This document shows positions 35,701-45,670 of a DNA stretch of 64,000 nucleotides, piece by piece (positions within the stretch are counted from its first letter, which is position 1; each line of letters begins with the position of its first letter). Source of the DNA: Anaeramoeba flamelloides. Lineage: Eukaryota; Metamonada; Anaeramoebidae. The translations under genes and the position numbers were made by a program. The stretch covers positions 2,356,001-2,420,000 of the forward strand of contig JANTQA010000033.1 of the NCBI GenBank assembly GCA_027625915.1, read 5' to 3'. A model generated the notes under the pieces. That model was given only the letters and a program-made list of their open reading frames with translations, ran no database searches and was not told the origin of the DNA.

Positions 35701-38700
35701 AATTTCATTGCGAAACTTTTGTTAGGCTTCTACCACATTTTCATTTATTTAATCACCTATACCTCAATTAATTTTATTAGCTAAGATTTGAATTGAAATA
35801 TTAATAATTAAAAATAAAAACAAAATAAATTTTTTATTTCGAAATCAAGACTTTTCAACATAAAACGTAAAATCTGTTACACGACTTACAAGAATTAACT
35901 TAATTGCTAATAAAAATAATATACTTTTTTTGAGTTTTATATTGGAAACATTTGAATTTTGGAATCTCAAAAAAATAGACCCAAATGAATAAATTGTTTA
36001 AATGTGGTTAACTCATCCATTTCGTCAGTTGAAACACAAATTACAAAAAAAAAAAATTTTTTTAGAAGATCTCAAAAAGATTTCATTTTATTTTTTAAAA
36101 ATACTACCCCCTTAATCAAGTTTTTCAAATAAAAAAATATTTTTTCTTTAATATGTTTATTACTTTTGATTATATAGCAATTTAATTTTTATTTGAAAAA
36201 AAAAATAAAAAAAAAAATGGATTAAAAATTTTTGGATAACATTTCTTAAATTATATCTTATCGGATAAAATAATCGGAAATTAGTTTCTTTGATTTATAG
36301 TGTGTGATTCAACCATCTTCTATCATAATAATCTACAATAAATGTTTTTTTTTTTTAGCAATTCAGACAAACAAAAAGGATTAACAACTCCCTCCTTAAA
36401 TAATAATAATAAAAATATGGATGATTTAATTTAAAAGAAAGATAACTTTAAATGAATTTTGTTAATCAATAATTATAAAATAATCTCCAATTCAAAATTT
36501 TTGAAAAAATGAAATTCAATTTTCTGAAAAAAAAACTCTTATTTAAATCGATTATATAGGAAATACCAAATGATTACAACTAACTAATTGAAAAGTTTAT
36601 AATTATTTATAATTTAACAATAAATAAAAATAAAAAATAAATAATTATTAAAACTAATAAAAAAATGGTGTGTCCAAAAATTTTGGAGTGATAGCAATAA
36701 CAAAAAAATGTATTGTTAAATTTCTTGAAATTGTATTAACAATTATTAATCGATCAAATTGCTAGATACCATGAGCTAATTTTATTTATTTTTTTTATTT
36801 TAAGAAGGAACTCGACTTTTACCGTAATACCAATCATTCAAAAACAATTTTCGATCTATTCAAGCATATTACATAATTAGAAAAAGCTAAATAAAAACAA
36901 CAATCAAAAAATATATAAAAATATTTGGAAAAATCAAAATTATTTTCAAATTTCAGGAAATTGTAGTATTGTGATTCTTTTAACTGTTTTAACTGTGCTT
37001 AAACTTTTTTTTATCCCTTTCACGATTTTAATACATTAATAAAAAAAAAATAGTTTTTATAACATGTGATAAGTATGCTATTTATTTTTATTTAAACATA
37101 AACTTTTTCTTTGTGAAAAAACTAAGTAAATAATTTTTGATAACTCCTGATAAGAAAGAGATTAGAACTCTTAAAAGTTTAAGATAGCATCGTAGTTGTT
37201 GTGTAAAGTTTTAAGAAATTATTGTATTCTTAGACAAAGTTGGAAAAATTTTCAGATCTTCTTATTTCCGATTCTAATTAAGTAAAATAAAAAGTATTTT
37301 ACTAAGAAAATTTGGCTTTAAATATGATATTTAAAGTTATTTTAAAACACTTTAACTAATTTTTTTTGCGATTTTGTTTAATTGATAACAGCGAGATTAG
37401 CGAATTTCTCAATTCCAAATCATTTAAACATATATTTTCGTTCAGGTAACCAAAATATTTGTTATTTAAAAGCTAAAAAAAAGTATTTTATAATTTGAGA
37501 AATGTTTGGAAAAGGAATAAATTCCATTTCTTTATTGAAAATAATGTCTATATACAAACATTGTTTTTTTTCGTTTTTATTTCGAAAAAAGCCAATATCA
37601 TTTTTAAAAAATAAAAATAGATTTGTTCATTTTTTTTCATGAAAAAAGAGAAAAGAGACCACTAATAGAAGATTTTGAAAGGAAAAAAAAACATAATTAC
37701 AATTTTAGAAATTTCAAAAAAGTTTAAAAAAATTATTTTTTTTGATGATGTCAAGTAAAGAAATTTTTGTGGAATGCTTAAAATCAACCATGACTAAGAT
37801 AAAATAACACGTGTGGGATTTTAGGTTTGATCATTTTTGAGAATTTGCTTACAAACGAGGAACAAAAGGGGAGATAGAGATCTAATTGAAAGTATCAGAT
37901 CTAGTTTGTCTCTGTAAAAATAAAACCAAATTTTGTCTTCGATAGAACAAAATGTAAAATTAACTTTAATATTTTCGTTAACCCCATTGGGAGAATAAAA
38001 TCCTTTCAAGATAAGTACTTCAAAGTAACATTAAAAATAGACAAATTATTTTATTTTGTTGCTTTTTGTTTTGCAGAGTTAGATCCTGAGTTCCAAAAAT
38101 AAATAGCATCTCATATTGTTTCATTATTTTAACAATCACCTTTTATAATTATTCGTTTTGGATCCTCTTCCAGACTCAAAATAATGATATTATTCTAGTG
38201 CTAAGATGATATTGATCTTCGTTCTTCGAACTCCTCAATATCATCTTATGTCACTTCGAACAATCTCATTTTTTTTATTCTTCCAGTCCAAACTCAGATT
38301 ATAACAATGGGATTGTTTCCAGATCAAAACAATAAAAACAGTTATAAATTTGTTGTGATATATTTTTGAGGACTTTGTCATCAAGCGCTATAGAGTACCG
38401 TAGAGCGCCGTCAAGTGCCTAGCTTTTCCAGGATTCAAAAGAATGGAGAAAAATCAAAGATTTTGCTCAATTCTTTTAAATTCTGGAAAAGCTAACGGCG
38501 GTTTTTTTTAATTTTAGAAATAAAAAGAAAATTTATGAAATGTTTTTTTTATTTCAAAAAGCAAAAAAAACCTAACGGCGAGTGCCTTGAAGTTTTTTGT
38601 TTTTGTCTGTTAAGTGTTCTAGGTTTTTTTGAGGTTTTCTATTTTATTTCGAAAATCTATTGATTTTCTAAATAAATAGAAAACTCAAAAAAACCTAGAA

Positions 38701-39238
38701 CACTTCACGAAATAAAACAAAAATCAAAAAAAAATCATGACACTTTTCATAGGATTTTTTGTTCTGTTTGGAATATCCATTGATTTTCCAAATAAACAGA
38801 AGGCTTGATAAAAGCTAACGGTGATTTTCCAGAATTTATAGAGAATTCTAGAAAACTTAACGGGAAGCGCCGTCAAGTGCCTAGTTTTTTTTTAATGTGA
38901 GAAAAGAAAATTTCAAAAATTTTCTTTTTATTTCTTAATTTAAAAAAAACCTAACGACAAACAGGTGAACTTTTTGTAATCACTCTTTATTGGAAAAAAA
39001 AATTCCAAGATTTTTAACAAAAAAAAGAGTTTTGATTTTTTATTTTATTATTAATTTAAATCCTAACAAAATAATAATTAATTTCATATTAAAGATTATT
39101 GAAATCAATTTTTTTGCAAATTCAAAATAAAAAAAATTTCAAAATAAAAAATTATTTGTTACCAAAAATTTACCAATGTATAAGATTTTAATATGTTGAA
39201 AGCAATGTTTAAGAATCAAAAAGATTAATTCTCTCGGT

Positions 39239-39272
<34 letters not shown>

Positions 39273-40015
39273 CTCTTCTTTGATTTATTAATAAAATTAT
39301 TGTATTTATTTTTCTAAATTTCTATATATGATTTTAAAAGATTCGGTGTAATGTTAGACACCCCCCAGGAATTGAAATATACCAAGAAGATAATCTATCA
39401 ATTTTTGAAGTCGATGGAGAGAATTCAAAAGAATATTGCCAAAATTTATTTTTACTTTCAAAATTGTTTCTTGATCACAAAAGTTTAACTTTAAATACCG
39501 AATTATTTTTATTTTATATTTTGTGTGAAAATGATAATTTTGGTTGCCATATTGCAGGATATTTCTCAAAAGAAAAGCACCCCACAGAAAAATTTAATTT
39601 GGCATGTATCCTTGTATTACCTCAGTTTCAAAGAAAGGGGTATGGGAAATTACTTATTTCGCTATCATATGAACTTTCAAAAATTGAAAAAAAAATTGGA
39701 TCTCCCGAAAAGCCTTTATCTGATCTGGGGCTCATAACTTATCGGAATTATTGGTCAATAATATTGGTAAACATTTTAAAAGATTATATCGGTCAATCGA
39801 TGTCATTGAAGGAATTATCAAAAATCACCTATTTTATACCAGAGGAAATTCAATCAACTTTACAGTGGTTAGATTTAATTTATTTTTCAAAACCAAATTA
39901 TTTTTTGAATTTAGAAAATTCTCAAATAATCAAAAAATACACAAAAAAGTTTAAAAATACAAAATTCATCAATTCAAAATTATTAAAATGGGTACCTTAT
40001 GATAAATATCTTTAA
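29774..40015 (+). CDS. KAT5: MYST-family histone acetyltransferase, TIP60/ESA1 type, four exons
   Basis: Exons 29774-29915, 30056-30204, 34312-34533 and 39341-40015 join in frame across GT-AG introns of 140, 4107 and 4807 bases, giving 395 residues. Exons 1 and 2 encode a Tudor-knot chromodomain. The splice restores YYVHFTEFNKRLDGW, matching the TIP60/ESA1 signature. Exon 3 gives the MYST start (WYYSPYP) and the first zinc-finger half CEFC. Exon 4 supplies the final zinc-finger cysteine (H-x3-C across the junction), the lysine that MYST enzymes autoacetylate (FLDHK), the active-site cysteine region (LACILVLP), the acetyl-CoA loop QRKGYG, the catalytic glutamate in SYELSK and SPEKPLSDLG. All key residues are intact. 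The family acetylates H4 and H2A.Z in NuA4/TIP60 complexes in the nucleus. Catalytic-domain details are partly MOF-like, but FNKRLD favours TIP60/ESA1. Exons 1 to 3 each sit in short frames and would be missed without splicing. Confidence 0.93.
30821..31594. repeat. Palindrome-module array, block C, with GC-rich spacers
   Basis: Four hairpins of one module lie at about 30901-30970, 31072-31140, 31255-31325 and 31444-31511. Each has a CCAGAATTTAAAAGAAT-type arm and its complement ATTCTTTTAAATTCTGG. Between them are spacers such as GTCCGTCAAGTGCCGTAGAG followed by TGCCTAGG (30822-30858, 31053-31073, 31228-31255, 31336-31365) and CTAACGG / CTAACGAAAGT joints. Other palindromes carry TCTATTGATTTTC and TTTCTGTTTATTTC centres. 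The spacers are far more GC-rich than any flanking DNA. Confidence 0.8.
32064..32523. mobile_element. TIR element with ~100-bp inverted ends inside intron 2
   Basis: The left arm (GTCCAAAATGAATTCTGAG, then TTTTGATTCAGGAAATTAGA and TCTTTTATCAACATATTAAA) is mirrored by the right arm ending GAATTCATTTGGAACGTACA. Arms span about 32064-32165 and 32422-32523. The centre has no coding sequence. I found no second copy in the window. A non-autonomous DNA transposon of unknown superfamily. Confidence 0.7.
33369..33640 (-). repeat. TCCAAAAATT-family element, partial reverse copy
   Basis: It starts ATTCCAAAAATTTGGACATA and contains AAATCTGTTTCGTTAGATC, the reverse complement of the AGATCTAACGAAACAGATT block of the copy at 17811-18842. 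The other terminus is not found, so it is truncated. Confidence 0.5.
35300..36130 (+). repeat. Dispersed ~600-bp repeat, copy 2
   Basis: Motifs in order, shared with 62400-63005: AATAGATCTAAATTTCATTG, ATCACCTATACCTCAATTAA, CAAGAATTAACTTAATTGC and a CTCATCCATTTCGTCAG-type block followed by GAAACACAAA. A reverse copy is at 1960-2560. No coding potential. Boundaries approximate. Confidence 0.55.
36665..37015 (+). repeat. TCCAAAAATT-family element, partial copy
   Basis: It contains GGTGTGTCCAAAAATTTTGG, then a TTAATCGATCAAATTGC block and a TATTACATAATTAG block in the order seen at 17984-18720, ending near ACTGTGCTTAAACTTTTT. The left terminus is missing. Confidence 0.45.
38202..38248. other. Perfect 13-bp stem hairpin
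   Basis: TAAGATGATATTG (38202-38214) pairs with CAATATCATCTTA (38236-38248) across a 21-base loop that itself contains a TTCG-rich stretch. It lies in intron 3. Function, if any, unknown. Confidence 0.6.
38373..38962. repeat. Palindrome-module array, block D, with GC-rich spacers
   Basis: It opens with the spacer GAGTACCGTAGAGCGCCGTC followed by AAGTGCCTAG, then a hairpin at 38421-38494 (CAAAAGAATGGAGAAAAATC against its complement), CTAACGGCGG, and palindromes around TTTTATTTCGAAAATCTATT and ATATCCATTGATTTTCC. A second GCGCCGTCAAGTGCCTAG spacer is at about 38866-38883. It closely parallels block C. Confidence 0.8.
39239..39267. repeat. (TA)n microsatellite
   Basis: An uninterrupted TA dinucleotide run of about 14 units, shortly upstream of exon 4 of the MYST acetyltransferase gene. 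Confidence 0.9.
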
Positions 40016-41999
40016 TAAAAATGATATATATGATTTAATGAAAATCACACCACCTAGGATTCTTTTCTTTTTTACTATTTTTTTTTTTTACAAAAATATT
40101 AAAAATCTTTATGAAATTAAAAAATTGTTTAATATTGGATTTGTCAATATTTCATTAAGGTTTATTCTTTTATTTTTGAATTAAATTACAATAAATTTTA
40201 ATTTTTTTTTTTTTTGGGACATTTATTTTTTAAAAAAATCTTTACTTTTTTTTTATTATTGAAGAAGTGTAAATTACACCCTAAATGTCCTTTGACTTAG
40301 ATTTTCTCAAAGGTAATTTAAGAGTACAATCATAGATTTCATGATTGTTCAAGGGAAAGACATACCCAAATTATATTTATGGTTAAAAAGCAAAAACAAA
40401 AAATTGAAAAGAAGAAAAGAAAAAAGAAAAAGAAAAGAAATTTAAAAAGTGTTTATAAGAAGTAGTTGGTATAAAAAAAACGAAAAAAAAAAAAATCAAT
40501 GCTATCTTTAATTAATAACACCCAAAATCACAGTCATGATACTTTTGGTTGATTTAATATAATTTGATAATTGATCATGAGTGTAAATTTGGGATCGTTA
40601 TTTAATTGTTGTAATTTCAATTTCTTTTTGATCTGATTTGCTTTAAACCAATGGACATTTTTTGTTTTTGCTTTTTTAATTTTTATTTTCAAGTTACTCA
40701 TATTTTTGATTTTTCAGTATATCCAGTATTAATAAGTAACGACTTGATCTTTTTCCTTTGTAACTCTTCTTTGCAATATAAATGAAATACAGCCAGGGGG
40801 ATTATAAAAAAAAAATTACTTTTATATCAACAGAAAAAAGTGACATTTGATTATTATTATTGTTATTGGTAAAAAGGTGTAAAAAGTTGATAATTTCTCA
40901 ACTTTTAACAAACGTTTACAAGAATCTTACTTTTTAAAAATTATCAAATTAATAAAAGAGAATATTATTTCAAAAAAATGTTAAAATAAATATTAATCAA
41001 ACTTAAGATATCTTTTTATTAATAATTAGTCATGATTTAATAAAATGTCAAAGAAAAAATCAATTAATAAGAGATTTTTACAAAATTAAATTTGATAGAA
41101 GTGAAAAAATAAAGAACAATTGAGTAGAATATTTTTTAGTTTTATACAAAAATTCAACAAACCTTTTTTTATTAGTTTGATAATCTAAATGAAGAAATAA
41201 TAAATTTTATTCAAGAAAGAATTTTTCAAATTTTCAGGTCATTAATTAAATTTTTTATTTTTATCAAATATTAAAAATTGTTGATATCTAAAAAATAACC
41301 TCACTTTCTTTTAATAATACTAAATCTTGAGTTTCAATTTATATTCTATTTTATAAAAAAAAATGCACTTTTAAAATAAATTTATTTAATTGATTTTTAT
41401 TTAGATCTATTTATTTTTTTTTATTATTCTTTTTTATCAAGTATTTTGATTTCAATTATTTGAGAGTTTGAAGGACAATAAAATGTTCTGAAAGCCAATG
41501 ATTCTATAAGAAAAGTATATATAGTTGTAATTTGATTCGGTATTACATTGAGTAATATAAAGGGATTTTAAAGAATTGTGGAAAATCATAGACTTGGAAA
41601 TAAGTAAAAAAAAAAATGGAATTTAAAAATAAGAGATTACTAATATGATAAAAATGATATTGGAATTTTAAAGTAAGACCAAACTTATTATTATAATTAT
41701 CTTTTCATACTTGTTAATTAAGTTTATCTTTATTATAATCATTATTTCAGTATTTCAAATTCTTGAGGCTATTGTATTTTTTATTTTTAGTAGTAATATA
41801 GTTTTTAAAAGTCTCAAGTGGAGAAAAAGGTCTATTTTGCGGTAAAAATGTTTAAATGGAATAATGAATTTAGGTTAAATTCAAGTTTAAAATATTTTTC
41901 ATAGATAAAAACTAATAGTAATTAAAACACTATACTCATCTAAAAAAAAATAAAAATGTTGAAAAAAAACAACTGATTACAAATATTTAATGACATAAT

Positions 42000-42252
42000 T
42001 TTTTAGGGATATAAAATAATCAGGTATAATCCATGATTTTTACTCTATTATTTTAAATTATGATACAGCTAAAGTTTTTTTTTTTTATAATTAATCTTGA
42101 TTTTAATAACTTTTGGGTTTATTTCAAAAATTAAAAAAAAAAGCTAACAAAAACTGTTCTTCAGGTAACGTGGGATCAGATGAAGTTCGAAGGTTTTTTT
42201 TAATTTCTGAAATTAAAAAAAACCTAATAACACTTTTTTGGTTTTTAAAAGG
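42000..42252. repeat. Palindrome-module array, block E (fragment)
   Basis: It has a TTTTTACTCTATTATTTTAA half-hairpin, an AATAACTTTTGGGTTTATTT palindrome arm and AAGGTTTTTTTTAATTTCTG joined to its complement. The GC-rich spacer is degraded to AGGTAACGTGGGATCAG. It lies inside the 4.2-kb TIR element. Confidence 0.55.
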
Positions 42253-43602
42253 TTAACAAAAAAATTTAAAAATAAAAATATTTTTTTCAATTTAAAAGAA
42301 TAAATAAGTTTTTAAAACCCAAAAGAACTGATTCCCGATTTGAAAGGTATTTATTCAAGGTTTATTCATTTTCTGTGGATTTGTCACAGATTCAATGAAT
42401 GACTTGAAACCAAAAGGGGTATTAAGAAATTGCCCTACGTCTGATTGACAAAATTCCAATTACAAAAAACAATTTCATGAGTATCTCCTTGTAAAAAAAT
42501 TTAATTTAAAAAAAAAGTATAAAAGTATTATTAATTTTCAATATAATTTAAATAAAATAAAAAAAATTAATATTTCTTTTATTAAATTTCCAAATGGTTA
42601 AATTTCTTCAATTTAAAACATATCGTTTTTTTTTTGTTTGTAAAATTAATTTAATTGGATTTATTCCAATTTGTAGTTATTTTTAACGCACTTTATTTGA
42701 TAAAGTAAGGATTTTTTAATAATACTCTTATGAAAATAACTCATTTGAAAAATGAAAAAAATGAAAAAAAAATCTTCGAGATCTTAAAAAATACCAAAGA
42801 TCGAAACATCAAAACTGACTAAGTTGTTTTCAAAATTAAATATTCGAATCATTCTAATTGGAAATTGAGTGTCAATCTTTGACTCTTTTTTCTAAAAAAT
42901 GTCCTCTTTTTTGATTGTTGATTTTAGGAGACAGATTTCACTTAACCAGTGTTGTTGGTTTTTTGATTGGTATTCGGAACTCAACATAATTAAAATTATT
43001 TTTCCATTTGAGAAAATTATTGTTAAAACATATAAACCAGCAATTAATATTATAATACTTTTAAGATATAATAAAATACCATCTTGAATGTTATAATTGT
43101 TATTGTTTTTCACTATTAAATTGAAAAAAAAATATTAATAATACTTTGAAAATTAGATTTTTCAATTTAAATTTTCAAATATCTTGAAAAATCATTTTTT
43201 GATCAAAGATCTCTTATTAAATAATTCTGTTTCTTAAAAGTAAAGTTATCAAATAGGGAAAAATTAATGAATTTTTAATTTCTTTATGAAAAAGGTTTTT
43301 TCATCATTGTCTTTCTAAATTTTTTTAATGTATTATTTTTTATAATTGTATTCAAATACATATAAAATCAGAAAATATTATTTTTTTAGTTAGTGAAAGG
43401 AGTAATTAAAGAAAATTTATCAAATAAAAAATAAAAAGATAAGAAGAAAATTAAAATATCAATAAATAATAATAATATCATTTTCATGGGAAAATAGAAA
43501 CTATACCAGTCATGAATATACAGGAGGGGTAAAAACCCGATAGAAAGATTATCTATTAAAGATAAAAATTTCACAATCTGTGATTAATAATTGGTATTCT
43601 AC

Positions 43603-43720
43603 TATCGTTAGGTTTTTTTTTATTTAAAAGAATGGATTAAAATCTTTGATTTTGCTCAATTCGTTTGAATTAAAAAAAAACTAGACACTACCCTTCGGAG
43701 TCAGGCACTAGGTGCCCGAA
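43603..43720. repeat. Palindrome-module array, block F (fragment)
   Basis: One hairpin, AAAAGAATGGATTAAAATC against GATTTTGCTCAATTCGTTTG, is followed by a GC-rich spacer containing CGGAGTCAGGCACTAGGTGC. It lies inside the 4.2-kb TIR element, near its right arm. Confidence 0.55.
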
Positions 43721-45444
43721 TTTATATATTTTTTACAATTTTAAGTATTTTTTGATTTCACAGTATTATTATTATTATTATTTTGATAGCTTAAGTTTTC
43801 TAAACATAAGAACTTTGATGAAGAATCCCCAACAAGAGCATAAAAATTTCATAATTTTTAAAAATAGAATTTTTTTTCATTTATTTCCCCAGCTGAATCT
43901 TCTTTATATTGGGGAGAAGAGTTACAAAGGAAAAAGATCAAGTGGATACTTGTTAATATCGGAGACACCGAAACACTAAATTATGAGTAACTTGAAAATA
44001 AAAACAAAAAAGCAAAGGCTAAAAATGACCAAAGGTTTAAAGTAAATAAAATCAAAAAAAAAAAAGAAATTAAAACATTTAAATAAGGATCCCCAAATGA
44101 ACCTTCATGATCAATTTCTAAATTATATGAAATTAACCAAAAGGACCATGACTGTGATTTTGGGTGTTATTAATTAAAGATAGCATTGATTTTTTTTTTT
44201 TTGTTTTTTATCAATTGTTTCTTATAAACACTTTTTAAGTTTCTTTTCGTTTTTTTTTCCTTTTTTCTTTTCAATTTTTTACTTTTACTTTTTAAACACA
44301 AAAAAATTTGGGGTATGTCTTTCCCTTGAACAATCGTGAAATCTATGATTTTACGCTTAAATTACCTTTGAGGGAATTTTAAGTAAAAGGACATTTAGAA
44401 TTTAATTTACACTTCTTCAATCAATAAAAAAAAAAAAAACAAGAGAAAATTTTTGGATGTAATTTAATTAAAAATTATATTTTATTGATATTCGTTTATA
44501 ATTATTTTGATAATATTTTGTTTAATATGAATTTTGATAAGAGTCAATTACAAAGAAAAAATTTTATTTTAAAAGCAAAGTTGATAATCAATATTTGTGT
44601 TGTTCTTTCTTCGTCTGGCTCTTGATCAGAGTTTGTATTTGCAAAAGAGAAAAATAATCCAAATTTTTTACCAAAATAAACTTTTGTGAAAAAAATGAAA
44701 AACTGTTTTTGTATTGATACAAATATTTTTTTTGGCGTCTATCATTGGATAAAAACAAAAAAAAAATATATTTTTTGCATTTACAATGAATTTAAACTTT
44801 TTTCCCAATGCTAAATGTTATTAAAAAAATTGATATTTTATTAATTGTTGAAAAAGAAGTTATTATAAAGTGAAATTATGATTGTTATTTTAAAATAAAA
44901 AATTCGGTTTAAACAAAGTAAGTGATTGAAAGATAAAGAAAAGAGGAAAAAAATAATAGAATTAGTAAAAAAAAAAATAAAAAAAAAAAAGATAATGGAT
45001 TAAAAAATTGAGATTTGAGAAAAGAAATAATTGTTTGTTTACTCACTAAAAGTTGATTACTCTGAAATTAAATTTACAGAAAAATTATTAAGAAATTTAT
45101 GAAACTTACCTTATTTTTAAAAATTATTATTACATTGGCACCATATAAAGTAAATTTTAATAGAACTAATAAAAAAAAAATCGAAATAGAAAGAGAAATA
45201 GAAATAGAAATAAAAATAAAAATAAAAAAGGTAATTGTGGATGTATATGCAATTTTGTATTAAAAAATGTTTAAATGGTTTTAGTAATGATTAAAATACA
45301 CAAATGTTAGTATTTTTTTATAAAATTAACTTCCATTTTCAAAAAAATACTAACACTGTTGTGCCTTTTATCAAATAATTAAATTTAATTACATGATAAA
45401 AAGAAAATAATCAAAAAGAAAAAATCACAACAATTAATATATAG

Positions 45445-45445
<1 letters not shown>

Positions 45446-45492
<47 letters not shown>
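45446..45492. repeat. (CATA)n and (TA)n microsatellite
   Basis: About six CATA units pass into about twelve TA units, downstream of the WNK gene's stop codon. Confidence 0.85.
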
Positions 45493-45497
<5 letters not shown>

Positions 45498-45670
45498 TAT
45501 AAAGAAAAAAAAGAATAGATATATAAGATGATTGTTCGTTGATGGCTTTTTTTTTGTATTTTGATGAATTAGTTGTTTTTCGATTAATAAATATTTAAAG
45601 TTATTTTGAAAAATTACAGATATTGTGTTGGTTCAGATTGAATTGAGAATTATTTTTTTTAATGGATCTT

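Larger units (their letters stand above)
34534..39340 (+). other. Intron 3 of the MYST acetyltransferase gene (4.8 kb)
   Basis: The donor GTAATT follows the ATG codon at 34531-34533. The acceptor AAAAG ends at 39340, immediately before ATTCGGTGT, which restores the zinc-finger spacing. The intron contains a copy of the ~600-bp dispersed repeat (35300-36130), a TCCAAAAATT-family fragment (36665-37015), a 47-base hairpin (38202-38248), palindrome-module block D (38373-38962) and a (TA)n tract (39239-39267). Confidence 0.85.
40259..44421. mobile_element. 4.2-kb element with ~550-bp terminal inverted repeats
   Basis: Left arm 40259-40810 and right arm about 43870-44421 are mutual reverse complements over most of their length. 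The tip is TTGAAGAAGTGTAAATTA. Shared internal landmarks are CCCAAAATCACAGTCATG, TCAAGTTACTCATA and TTGATCTTTTTCCTTTGTAA. The arms differ at scattered positions, so the element is not recent. The 3.06-kb core encodes no recognisable protein. It contains palindrome-module fragments (42000-42252, 43603-43720) and sequence shared with intron 2 (42265-42360 with 31605-31700; 43110-43340 with 31740-31975). Relics of its termini occur at 28850, about 49130 and about 61895. Long arms recall Mutator-like elements, but the superfamily is undetermined. Confidence 0.75.
40016..45670. other. Intergenic between convergent MYST and WNK genes
   Basis: The tail-to-tail interval of two genes. Most of it (40259-44421) is a single TIR element. 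The remaining 1.2 kb up to the WNK stop is AT-rich, with a (CATA)n/(TA)n tract at about 45446-45492. No supported gene. Confidence 0.6.

Noticed and set aside
43752-43979. 75-codon plus-strand frame at the right arm of the 4.2-kb element
   Set aside because: It crosses from the core into the terminal inverted repeat. The part inside the arm is a by-product of that repeat.
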